Shown in pieces: positions 7,773 through 14,277 of a DNA stretch of 18,517 nucleotides. The stretch spans positions 1-18,517 of the forward strand of contig CAZPEM010000056.1 of NCBI GenBank assembly GCA_964585575.1, read 5' to 3'. Position 1 is the first letter of the stretch, and each line of letters begins with the position of its first letter. This DNA comes from UBA4655 sp964585575. Its GTDB lineage: Bacteria; Planctomycetota; Planctomycetia; Pirellulales; UBA1268. Under the pieces are notes generated by a model. That model had not been told where the DNA came from, did no database searches, and worked only from the letters and a program-made list of their open reading frames with translations. The position numbers were made by a program, and so were the translations under genes.

Positions 7773-8555
7773 ATGGACATTTCCCGGTTCTCGATCCCGA
7801 CGGTCTCACTCTCCCGGTCGCTGCGGCATGCCCTCCGCAAGGTGCGGGAGCTCGGGGTGAGAGGCGTGGAGCTCGACGCGCGAAGCGGTCTGACGCCGGA
7901 CGAGGTGTCGCAGTCGGGAATCCGCCAGATCCGGAAGTGGCTCGCCGACGAGGGGCTCGTCGTGGCCTGCGTCGCCTTTCCGACCCGGCGGGGCTATGCC
8001 GATCAAGAATCGCTCGAGGGAAGGATCGCCGCCACGAAGTCGGCCATGAAGTTCGCCTACGAGATGGGCTGCGACGTCGTCACCAACCACATCGGCGAAA
8101 TCCCTTCGTCGGACGACGCGGCGAAGTGGAAACTGCTCGTCGACGTGCTGGCGGACCTCGGCCACTGGGGGGAGCGGGTCGGCGCGAGGCTCGCGGCCGA
8201 GGCGGGCAGGGCCGCGCCCGACGAACTCGTGCGGGTGTTCGAGGCGGTGCCGGAAGGGTCGCTTGGATGCGATCTCGTGACCGGTTCGCTCGTGGTGCAT
8301 GGGCACGACCCGGTCGAGGCTGTGGGCTTGCTCGGCGATCACATCCTCGCGGTGCATGCGACCGACGCCGTGGCGGGCGCGTTCGCTGGGCGGGGCAGGG
8401 CGGTCGTGCTCGGCACCGGGCAGGTCGATCTCCCCTCGGTGCTCGCGGCGCTCGGCGAGCGGGATTACCGAGGCTGGATCGGCCTCGAGCCGGTCGATGG
8501 CGTCGGGGCCGAGCGGGAGCTCGCCGACGCGATCCGGCTCCTGCAGTCGCTCTGA
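7773..8555 (+). CDS. Sugar phosphate isomerase/epimerase-like TIM-barrel protein (AP endonuclease 2 superfamily)
   Basis: The 260-residue protein has the xylose-isomerase-like TIM-barrel pattern: LRHALRKVRELGVRGVELDARSG near the N-terminus, CDVVTNHIGEIP, ARLAAEAG, HILAVHATDA, and the closing VLGTGQVDLPSVLAALGERDYRGWIGLEPVDG. Members of this superfamily bind a divalent metal through Glu, Asp and His and act as sugar epimerases, isomerases or lyases; the particular substrate cannot be named. The usual mid-barrel aspartate motif (D-P-x-N) appears as CDLVTGS, a variant. The ATG at 7773 has AGGCGG shortly upstream and lies 94 bases from the divergent NIF3 start, so the two may share a control region. 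The longer frame upstream overlaps the NIF3 gene and is not supported. Confidence 0.85.
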   Translation: MDISRFSIPTVSLSRSLRHALRKVRELGVRGVELDARSGLTPDEVSQSGIRQIRKWLADEGLVVACVAFPTRRGYADQESLEGRIAATKSAMKFAYEMGCDVVTNHIGEIPSSDDAAKWKLLVDVLADLGHWGERVGARLAAEAGRAAPDELVRVFEAVPEGSLGCDLVTGSLVVHGHDPVEAVGLLGDHILAVHATDAVAGAFAGRGRAVVLGTGQVDLPSVLAALGERDYRGWIGLEPVDGVGAERELADAIRLLQSL

Positions 8556-8603
8556 ATCGCCCGCACGTCAGCCGAAGACGCGTTCGAGCCCGAGCGTGAA
8601 GCA

Positions 8604-8632
8604 GAAAATATACGCATGTACATTCCTTTTGT
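8604..8632. promoter_or_regulatory. AT-rich island with an 8-bp palindrome
   Basis: In otherwise very GC-rich DNA the stretch from 8604 to 8632 is AT-rich and contains the perfect palindrome ATGTACAT (8616-8623). It lies in the 202-base space between the sugar isomerase gene and the Cys-rich protein gene. It could be an operator or upstream promoter element of the exported-protein cluster. No further symmetry supports a named repressor box. Confidence 0.3.
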
Positions 8633-8721
8633 CAGCCCTTTGGAAAGACGAATGCGGCAAGGTCAATATCGGGCAGACACGACCGCCGAATCCAGAGCGA
8701 CGGCCGCGTGGGGGCCAGCGT

Positions 8722-8750
8722 TTGACCGTGCCTGCCGGTGGACTTAGCCT
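8722..8750 (+). promoter_or_regulatory. Candidate sigma70-type promoter of the Cys-rich/DUF1559/DUF4198 cluster
   Basis: TTGACC (8722-8727) and TAGCCT (8745-8750) are separated by 17 bases. The same two hexamers at the same spacing occur upstream of ispE. Only 7 bases lie between the -10 and the ATG at 8758, so transcription would begin at the start codon and the mRNA would be leaderless. No Shine-Dalgarno precedes this ATG, which agrees. Confidence 0.5.
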
Positions 8751-8757
8751 GACGACC

Positions 8758-9441
8758 ATGAACAAGCCGGCTCGATTCCAGCGCGCGGCGACGTGGCTGG
8801 TGATCGGAACCTATGCGATTCTCGCAAGCGGCCTGCCGCTGCCCGTCGGCAGCTTGTCCATCCGCGGCGACTCGCCGGCCGCCAAGAGGCTCGCGGGGAA
8901 GGACCGTTCGACGTCGTTTCCCTGCATGGACAAGCCCTGCGGCTGCGCCACGGCCGAGCAGTGCTTCACGAGCTGCTGCTGCCACACGCCCGCCGAGACG
9001 CTCGCCTGGGCACGGGCCAACAAGGTCGAGCAGGGCGTGATCACGGCGCTCCAGCGGCGGGTGGCGGCGGCGTCGGCACGGGCCGAGACGTCGTGCTGCG
9101 CCGCGAAAGAGCCTTCGGGCAGTGGTGTGTCTTCCTGCTGCGCCGTATCGTCAGCCGCCGCTGTGAGCACGAACTGCTGCGAGGCTGCCGCGGCTGTGCC
9201 GGTCGGTGATGACCCGGCCGAACCGTCCGACGAGCCAAGCTCGCGTAAGAGCCTCTCGCTCCGCGCGATGCTCGCCTGCGGCGGCATCGTGGCGGAGTGG
9301 TTTTCCTGCGGAGGGTCACTGCCGCCGCCCCTCGTCGCCCTTGTGACCGGGCTCGATCTGATCGAAACGCTTCCGTGCTTGAACGAGTCGGCGTCGCCCC
9401 ACCGGGCCGCTCCCGACGCGCCGCCTCCCCGCGTGGGCTGA
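8758..9441 (+). CDS. Secreted cysteine-rich protein, possible metal binding
   Basis: The protein has 227 residues. The N-terminus carries a hydrophobic segment (about residues 11-26, ending ASGLPLP) that fits a signal peptide or anchor. A compact cysteine block follows: C56-x4-C61-x-C63-x5-C69-x3-CCCH (73-76), in the context PCGCATAEQC and CCCHTPAETLAWA. Three more Cys-Cys pairs (SCC, SCC, NCC) and CGG motifs follow in a low-complexity Ala/Ser region. From memory, similar PCGC...CCCH...LAWA proteins occur in other planctomycetes and some other bacteria without a known function; this was not checked. The Cys spacing suggests metal binding or a disulfide-rich fold. It heads a cluster with DUF1559 and DUF4198 genes. 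The ATG at 8758 was chosen for the hydrophobic N-terminus and the promoter spacing. Confidence 0.8.
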   Translation: MNKPARFQRAATWLVIGTYAILASGLPLPVGSLSIRGDSPAAKRLAGKDRSTSFPCMDKPCGCATAEQCFTSCCCHTPAETLAWARANKVEQGVITALQRRVAAASARAETSCCAAKEPSGSGVSSCCAVSSAAAVSTNCCEAAAAVPVGDDPAEPSDEPSSRKSLSLRAMLACGGIVAEWFSCGGSLPPPLVALVTGLDLIETLPCLNESASPHRAAPDAPPPRVG

Positions 9442-9460
9442 ATTGGTTTTTCCCCAATTC
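9440..9460 (+). promoter_or_regulatory. Perfect 7-bp hairpin between the Cys-rich and DUF1559 genes
   Basis: GAATTGG (9440-9446) and CCAATTC (9454-9460) are exact inverted complements around a 7-base loop (TTTTTCC), followed by TTTCC. The hairpin overlaps the TGA stop of the Cys-rich gene and ends 25 bases before the DUF1559 ATG. It could act as an attenuator, an mRNA-stability or processing element, or an operator. The T-run after the stem is too short for a strong intrinsic terminator. Confidence 0.45.
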
Positions 9461-9485
9461 TTTCCATGCTTCCAAGGGAGTCGTC

Positions 9486-10592
9486 ATGCACCCATGCATC
9501 CGACGACGCGGCATTTCCGCACGGGCTTTCACGCTCGTGGAACTGCTCGTCGTGATCGCCATCATCGGCACGCTCATCGGCCTGCTCCTGCCCGCCGTGC
9601 AATCGGCTCGGGAGGCGGCCCGGCGGATGAACTGTGCGAGCAACCTGCGGCAGTTCGGACTCGGGCTCCTGGGCCACGAGAGCGGCCGCCGATGTTTCCC
9701 GCCGACCGACGCGAGGCCGCCGTCCGGAACGTCATCATGGTCTTCCGGAGGCGGTTGGTCGCTCCATGCGAGGGTGCTGCCCTACATGGAGGAGGCCGCG
9801 ATCGCCGGGCAGTTCGACTTTAAGCAGGCGGCGTTCCGCGGCTCGTTCTCCTCCCAGGAGCCGAACCCCGCCTTTGCAACCCTGTTTGCCGCGCCGATCC
9901 CGGTGCTTCTCTGCCCGAGCGATTCCGCGCCGCCTGTGCAGACGTCGAACGGCTTTTCCTACGGCGGCAACAACTTCATGGTGAGCATCGGGAGCGGCAC
10001 GGCGGACGGGAAGGGCGGGATGCTCTGGAACTTCGCCAAGCCGACCGACGGGATCGTCTACGAGAACTCGAAGGTGCGGATCTCGCAGATCGGTGACGGC
10101 ACGTCGAAGAGCGTGATCGCGAGCGAGGCGATTCGTAGCATCGGCAGCGACACGACGTTTCCGGCGGGATCGCCGCCTCCGTATCCCTATCAGTACACGC
10201 TCAACGGCTCGACGGGCTGGAACAGCAGCACGCTCGTTCCTCCCGCCGGCGCGACGCCGACGACCGAAAGCATCGACGCGATCGTCAACCAGTGGAGGTC
10301 GCTCACGAACTGGCGGGGGGCGAGCAGCCCGGCGATGCGCGGGCGGGGACTGGCCTGGGCGGCGACGACCGCCGGCAACAGCCTCACCAACGGTTTTCTG
10401 CCCCCCAACAGCCCGATTCCCGACTACGTCGTCCACTGGTCGGGCTTCTTCGGGCCGAAGAGCCGGCACGACGGCGGGGCGAACGTGCTCTTTGCCGACG
10501 GCCACGTGGCATTTCTGACCGAGGGCACCGATGCTTCGTTGCACCGGGCGCTGCACAGCATCAATGGAGGAGAGGTGGTGAACCTTGACTAG
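9486..10592 (+). CDS. DUF1559 protein with prepilin-type N-terminal methylation site
   Basis: The 368-residue protein belongs to the planctomycete-expanded DUF1559 family of pseudopilin-like exported proteins. The N-terminus has RAFTLVELLVVIAIIG: short basic leader, predicted prepilin peptidase cut A14|F15, the glutamate at +5 (E19) and a hydrophobic helix. The -1 residue is Ala where most members have Gly, which prepilin peptidases usually tolerate. The helix is followed by LLPAVQSAREAARRMNCASNLRQ, and the C-terminus has the family block SRHDGGANVLFADGHVAFL. Such proteins are thought to be surface or type II secretion/pilus-like subunits; exact roles are mostly unknown. The ATG at 9486 is preceded by a good Shine-Dalgarno (AGGGAG, about 7 bases upstream). 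Its stop lies next to the DUF4198 start, indicating co-translation. Confidence 0.92.
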   Translation: MHPCIRRRGISARAFTLVELLVVIAIIGTLIGLLLPAVQSAREAARRMNCASNLRQFGLGLLGHESGRRCFPPTDARPPSGTSSWSSGGGWSLHARVLPYMEEAAIAGQFDFKQAAFRGSFSSQEPNPAFATLFAAPIPVLLCPSDSAPPVQTSNGFSYGGNNFMVSIGSGTADGKGGMLWNFAKPTDGIVYENSKVRISQIGDGTSKSVIASEAIRSIGSDTTFPAGSPPPYPYQYTLNGSTGWNSSTLVPPAGATPTTESIDAIVNQWRSLTNWRGASSPAMRGRGLAWAATTAGNSLTNGFLPPNSPIPDYVVHWSGFFGPKSRHDGGANVLFADGHVAFLTEGTDASLHRALHSINGGEVVNLD

Positions 10593-10593
10593 G

Positions 10594-11427
10594 ATGGCAT
10601 GCAGTTCGAAGGTGTCCGGCGGGGTGAATTGGCTCGCCGGGCTCGTTGTTGCGGTCGGGATGGCGGCGAACGCTGCGACCGTCCTCGCCCACGACACCTG
10701 GGTGCAGGCGTCGAGCCGGATGGTGCGGCCCGGGGACGTCGTCCACGTCGATCTCTTTCTCGGCAACCACGGCAACGACCACCGCGACTTCAAGATCGCC
10801 GGGAAACTCTCGTCGCTCGAAGGGGTTTCGCTCGCTGTGCTCCCGCCTGCGGCCGCGGCGACCGATCTCGTGCCCGACCTCGTCGATCTCGGCTACACGC
10901 CGCGGGAGGGCTTCTACTCGGGCCGGTTCGTGGCCGCGAAGGAGGGCCTTCACTGCGTGAGCCACGTCCGCGAGGGCATCCGCCACGGGGCCCGGGGGCT
11001 CAAGGGGAGCAAGGCCTACTTCCTCGTGTCGGAGTCGCTCGACGAACCGCCGGCGCCGACGAAAGACCACGCCAAGCCGCTCGAGCACCCGCTCGAACTC
11101 GTGCTCGAGACGCATCCCGTCATCGACTGCGGGCCGGGGAAGCCGATCGCCGTGAGGCTGCTCCATCGCGGCAGCCCCGTCGCCGGCCATCGTGTCTCGT
11201 TCATTCCTCGCGGAGCCGTGCTGGAGGGGGATTTCGACGCCGAACACGAACGACGGACCGACGCCGAGGGCCGCTGCCGCTTCACGCCGAAGGAGGGCAA
11301 TCTCGTCCTCGTGGTCGCCCACCTCTCGAAGCCCGAGGAGCGGGGTGAGGGTTACGACCGGACCACCTACGCGGCGACGCTGGTGCTCGACGTGCCGCAG
11401 CGGTGCCCCTGCTGCGACGGGCCGTGA
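10594..11427 (+). CDS. DUF4198 periplasmic protein with Cys-rich C-terminus
   Basis: The 277-residue protein has a signal peptide (residues 1-32, ending NAATVLA) and is predicted to be cut just before H33-D-T-W, the usual mature start of DUF4198 proteins. The family is often found with nickel/cobalt and other metal transport genes; the direct function is not established. The rest looks like beta-sandwich repeats (VVHVDLFLGNHGNDHRDF; KPIAVRLLHRGSPVAGHRVSF; TDAEGRCRFTPKEGNLVLVVAHL), the last resembling a carboxypeptidase-regulatory-like fold. The C-terminus ends in CPCCDGP, a plausible metal-binding tail. The ATG at 10594 lies one base after the DUF1559 stop; an in-frame TTG at 10585, overlapping that stop and better spaced from GAGGTGG, is an alternative start. 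It is the last gene of the plus-strand cluster. Confidence 0.85.
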   Translation: MACSSKVSGGVNWLAGLVVAVGMAANAATVLAHDTWVQASSRMVRPGDVVHVDLFLGNHGNDHRDFKIAGKLSSLEGVSLAVLPPAAAATDLVPDLVDLGYTPREGFYSGRFVAAKEGLHCVSHVREGIRHGARGLKGSKAYFLVSESLDEPPAPTKDHAKPLEHPLELVLETHPVIDCGPGKPIAVRLLHRGSPVAGHRVSFIPRGAVLEGDFDAEHERRTDAEGRCRFTPKEGNLVLVVAHLSKPEERGEGYDRTTYAATLVLDVPQRCPCCDGP

Positions 11428-11430
11428 ACC

Positions 11431-11453
11431 ACGCCGCGTGCATCGCGGTGTTT
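11431..11453. terminator. Hairpin between convergent genes, possible bidirectional terminator
   Basis: ACGCCGCG (11431-11438) pairs with CGCGGTGT (11444-11451) over 8 bp with one G-T wobble and a 5-base loop TGCAT, followed by TT. It fills most of the 39-base space between the DUF4198 stop and the stop of the convergent coiled-coil gene. The T-run is short, so termination efficiency is uncertain. Confidence 0.45.
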
Positions 11454-11466
11454 CCGGCGGCGGGAG

Positions 11467-12291
11467 TCAGCTTCCCTGAGGCGGCTTCTCCTCGGGAAAC
11501 AGGCTTTCGTCCGCAGGCTTCGCCGCGGGCGGGCTGGCGGCGGGCTCCGTCTTCGGCGGCTCCTTCGCGGCCTTCGCGGCGGCGGCGGCCTGTGTCTCGA
11601 GACGCTTTTCGAGCGACGCGAACTGTCCGTCGAGGCGGGTCTTCAGCTTCGCCATCTCCGAGTCGAGCTTCGCCATCTCGCCGTCGATCCGCTTGCCGGT
11701 CGTGGCCAGGAGCTTCTCCACCTCCGCGGCCGATTGCTTCTCGATCCGCTGAAGCTCGGTTTCGACCTTCGCGAGCGCCTCCTTCTGCCGCGCCTCGGCG
11801 GCGTCGGAAAGCTTCCTCGATTCCGCCGCGACGGAATCAGCGATCTTCTTCGATTCCACCGAAGCGGCGTCGACGAGCTTCTTCGATTCCGCGGCGAGAG
11901 CCTGATCCAGCTCGCGCTGCTCCTTGTCGAATTTCGCGTCGAGATCGACGGTCTTCACATCGATCTTCTTGTCGATCGACTTGTCGATCTCGGCCTTCAG
12001 CTCATCGAGTTCCTCGTCGAAGAGATTTTCGATTTCCACCGCTCCTGCCTTCGCCTGTTCGGCGAGCTTCGTCGACTCGGCGGCGACCCGCGCGGCGAGC
12101 GACGCCTCGAGATCCTGCCTCGCCTCCTCGACGCGGGCGTTCACCTTCCTCGTGACGTCCCGCGAGAGCTGCGAATAGAGCTCCGCCTTGCGACGCTCCC
12201 ACATCTGGCGAAACGGCCACGCGGCCGAGGCATCGGAAGCAACGCTCGCACTGACGATCGCCGCGAAACAGAACACCGAGAACCTTCGCAT
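11467..12291 (-). CDS. Exported coiled-coil protein with 11-residue repeats
   Basis: The 274-residue protein has an N-terminal signal peptide (FSVFCFAAIVSASVASDASAA) with likely cleavage near residue 23. Almost everything after it is charged and helical. From E124 to E244 the sequence divides into eleven consecutive 11-residue units without a break, such as ESKKLVDAASV, ESKKIADSVAA and ESRKLSDAAEA, with hydrophobic residues mainly at unit positions 5 and 9. This hendecad pattern predicts a long, weakly right-handed coiled coil or an amphipathic helix as in LEA/apolipoprotein-like proteins. The tail (residues 245-274) is Pro/Ala-rich and disordered. The ATG at 12291 has a good Shine-Dalgarno (GGGAGG, 5 bases upstream); upstream in-frame residues lack a signal sequence. 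It is separated from rsmE by 186 bases and probably has its own promoter. It would act in the periplasm or at the envelope; the role is unknown. Confidence 0.85.
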   Translation of the reverse strand: MRRFSVFCFAAIVSASVASDASAAWPFRQMWERRKAELYSQLSRDVTRKVNARVEEARQDLEASLAARVAAESTKLAEQAKAGAVEIENLFDEELDELKAEIDKSIDKKIDVKTVDLDAKFDKEQRELDQALAAESKKLVDAASVESKKIADSVAAESRKLSDAAEARQKEALAKVETELQRIEKQSAAEVEKLLATTGKRIDGEMAKLDSEMAKLKTRLDGQFASLEKRLETQAAAAAKAAKEPPKTEPAASPPAAKPADESLFPEEKPPQGS

Positions 12292-12477
12292 CGTCGCCTC
12301 CCTGCGAACGAATACCGGAAACGTCGGACGATGAACGCCATCGGCGAATCCGGCCATCCGCCCGCACGCCACGGCAGGCCGGCTGGAGCAGATTTCCGGA
12401 CAGGCGTGGTCGGGGCGTCACGACCGCTACGAGCGGCAGCCTTCGGCCAGACGGGAATTCCGCGTGTTTTCCGCGGC

Positions 12478-13212
12478 TCACCGGGCCGGCAGTGTCGGCG
12501 GAGCGGTGGCGGCCACCACGGCCGCGATGGCGATCGCCGCGGTTTCGACCCGCAGCACGTGGGGGCCGAGCGAGACAGCCGTGAAACCGGCCGCGACGGC
12601 CGCGGCCAACTCCTCGTCGGTGAAGCCACCTTCCGGTCCGACGAGTGCGGTCACGCCGCCGTGCGGTGCGAATGTCGAAGGGATGACGCCGCCGATCGGA
12701 ATGCCGCCGGGATCGGCGACGAGCCCGAGCGAGTCGGCGGGCTTTTCCGCCACACATGCCGCAAGCGGCATCGGCTCGCCTATCTCGAGAAGCGTCGAAC
12801 GGCCGCACTGCTTGCAGGCTTCGATGACGCACCGCTTCAGCCGTTCGATCGCCGACGGCGTCGCCTCCGCCACGCCCCGGGCCGTCACCAACGGCACGAG
12901 CCGGGCGGCGCCGAGCTCGGTGAGTTTCTCCGCCATCCACTTCTGTCGGTCACCCTTCGGAAGGGCGACGGCGATGGTGAGGAGCAGTCCGTTCTTCACA
13001 ACCGGGGCGATCGGCTCGCCGACCGTCAGATCGACCCGATCCCTCCCGATCGCATCGATCCGGGCCGGCCACTCCGTCCCGGATCCGTCGAAGACGCGAA
13101 CCGTTTCCCCCACCTTCGCGCGGAGCACCCGGGCGAGATGGCGGGCCTCGTCACCCGTGAGTGACGCGGTCGATCCGCGCGGTGAGGTCGCGAGAAAGAA
13201 GCGTTCGCTCAT
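12478..13212 (-). CDS. rsmE: 16S rRNA (uracil-1498-N3)-methyltransferase RsmE
   Basis: The 244-residue SPOUT-class enzyme methylates N3 of U1498 of 16S rRNA in the 30S subunit with S-adenosylmethionine. It has the N-terminal PUA-like domain (HLARVLRAKVGETVRVFDGSG) and the C-terminal knotted domain with ALPKGDRQKWMAEKLTELG, CKQCGRS, and the signature LVGPEGGFTDEEL followed by SLGPHVLRVETAA, which forms the trefoil-knot cofactor site. The length is typical. The ATG at 13212 lies 12 bases after the stop of the ATPase gene, so the two are probably co-transcribed. Confidence 0.95.
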   Translation of the reverse strand: MSERFFLATSPRGSTASLTGDEARHLARVLRAKVGETVRVFDGSGTEWPARIDAIGRDRVDLTVGEPIAPVVKNGLLLTIAVALPKGDRQKWMAEKLTELGAARLVPLVTARGVAEATPSAIERLKRCVIEACKQCGRSTLLEIGEPMPLAACVAEKPADSLGLVADPGGIPIGGVIPSTFAPHGGVTALVGPEGGFTDEELAAAVAAGFTAVSLGPHVLRVETAAIAIAAVVAATAPPTLPAR

Positions 13213-13224
13213 CGCAGCCCGTCG

Positions 13225-14139
13225 TCAGCCCCACAGCCGCCGCACGGCCCTGACCTTCGGCGGGCGATCGGTCGTCGCCCGCTTCGCTCCCTCACCCCTT
13301 TGGGGCTCCGCGAATTCGGAGTCCGTTTGCGGCCGCGGTCCAGCGGCGGAGGAGAGTTCCCGCCACGAACGCTCGACCGTGGCGGCGTCGATCCGGCGGA
13401 CTCCGTCGCCGGCGGCCGCCGCGACCGCGAGCCCCGCCAGCTGGCAGACGACCCGCGGCACGCCGCCGGAGAGTCTCGCGATCGTCTCCGCCGCGTCCAC
13501 TGAAAACGTCGCGGCGACTCCGTCCCGCCGGACCGACAGATCGAGGAAGTCGGTCAGGTCCGCGGAACTCCAAGGCTCGAGTTCGATCCGGACCACGGAT
13601 CGCCGGACGAGATCGTCGGGGAGGTGGTCGAGCCCTTCGGGCCGCACCGTCGCGACGACGAGCACCCGCGAGTGCCGTGGTTCCGGAGAGGAGATGAGCC
13701 GAACGATTCCCTCGATGGCGTCGGATGGCGCGTGGTCGAGATCGTCGAAGACCAGCGCCGTCGTCCGCTCCATGAGGGTATTCTCGCGGAGACGATCGTC
13801 GAGCTTCTGCAAGGCATGCCTCGGCTCGGCTCGGCTCGCCGGATCGAGCGGCATGCGGTCGAGCAGCATGTCGAGCCAGGTGCCGGCAGCGATCCCGCGA
13901 AGCGGCAGCAGCACCGCCTCCGCACCGCGGCCGCCGAGCCTGCGGACGGCCATCGCCGCGAGGTGACTCTTGCCGAGGCCGCCGGCCGCAACGACCAGAC
14001 CCAACCGCTGCCGCTGCTCGAGCAGCCATTCCAGGCGGGCGAGCGCCTCCTCCTGGGTTGCACCCATGTAAAACGTGGACGGTTCGAGCATGGCGATGAA
14101 GGTCGCTGGGTGTATCGTGCCGAAGGTCGCTGGTTCCAT
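13225..14139 (-). CDS. ExeA-like AAA ATPase with altered Walker A
   Basis: The 304-residue protein is a P-loop AAA ATPase of the ExeA/GspA type. The ExeA-like start FYMGATQEEALARLEWLLEQRQRLGLVV leads into A51-A-G-G-L-G-K-S58. This is a Walker A in which the first conserved Gly is Ala. Walker B is ALVFDDLDHA (D132, D133). A sensor-like VVATVRPEG and a winged-helix-like end (LSGGVPRVVCQLAGLA) follow. No type II secretion genes lie nearby, so a secretion role is not supported by context. The ATG at 14139 is chosen; the frame is open to a TTG at 14256, but the extra residues are low complexity (TTDTPTTPRT) with less GC-biased third positions. It lies between the HEAT lipoprotein gene and rsmE in a probable operon. 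Confidence 0.85.
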   Translation of the reverse strand: MEPATFGTIHPATFIAMLEPSTFYMGATQEEALARLEWLLEQRQRLGLVVAAGGLGKSHLAAMAVRRLGGRGAEAVLLPLRGIAAGTWLDMLLDRMPLDPASRAEPRHALQKLDDRLRENTLMERTTALVFDDLDHAPSDAIEGIVRLISSPEPRHSRVLVVATVRPEGLDHLPDDLVRRSVVRIELEPWSSADLTDFLDLSVRRDGVAATFSVDAAETIARLSGGVPRVVCQLAGLAVAAAAGDGVRRIDAATVERSWRELSSAAGPRPQTDSEFAEPQRGEGAKRATTDRPPKVRAVRRLWG

Positions 14140-14248
14140 CGTGCGAGGTGTCGTCGGCGTGTCCGTGGTTCGGGGAGTCAACGCGACGTCAAGTTCCGGG
14201 TCAACGTCAACGCCCCTCTCGGCGTACGCCTCGGGTTTCCGTGTCCAT

Positions 14249-14274
14249 TGAGCCAAGTGACTGAGCCAAGTGAC
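14249..14274. repeat. 13-bp tandem duplication
   Basis: TGAGCCAAGTGAC occurs twice in direct succession (14249-14261 and 14262-14274) with no mismatch. It lies just downstream of the HEAT lipoprotein stop on the minus strand and across the alternative TTG start of the ATPase gene. It looks like a recent slippage duplication and argues against coding constraint here, which supports the downstream ATG for the ATPase. Confidence 0.8.
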
Positions 14275-14277
14275 CGG

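Noticed and set aside
8556..8757. Riboswitch (for example cobalamin) upstream of the exported cluster
   Set aside because: I found no box-like conserved element or multi-stem layout, and the predicted promoter lies immediately before the ATG, leaving no leader.
12292..12477. Small RNA or gene between rsmE and the coiled-coil gene
   Set aside because: Only short hairpins such as CCGCT-CGT-AGCGG are visible, without a T-run or coding pattern.
13225..14139. Evidence for a type II secretion operon
   Set aside because: Only an ExeA-like ATPase is present; no GspD, GspE or GspF relatives are adjacent. The DUF1559 pseudopilin lies in a separate unit on the other strand.
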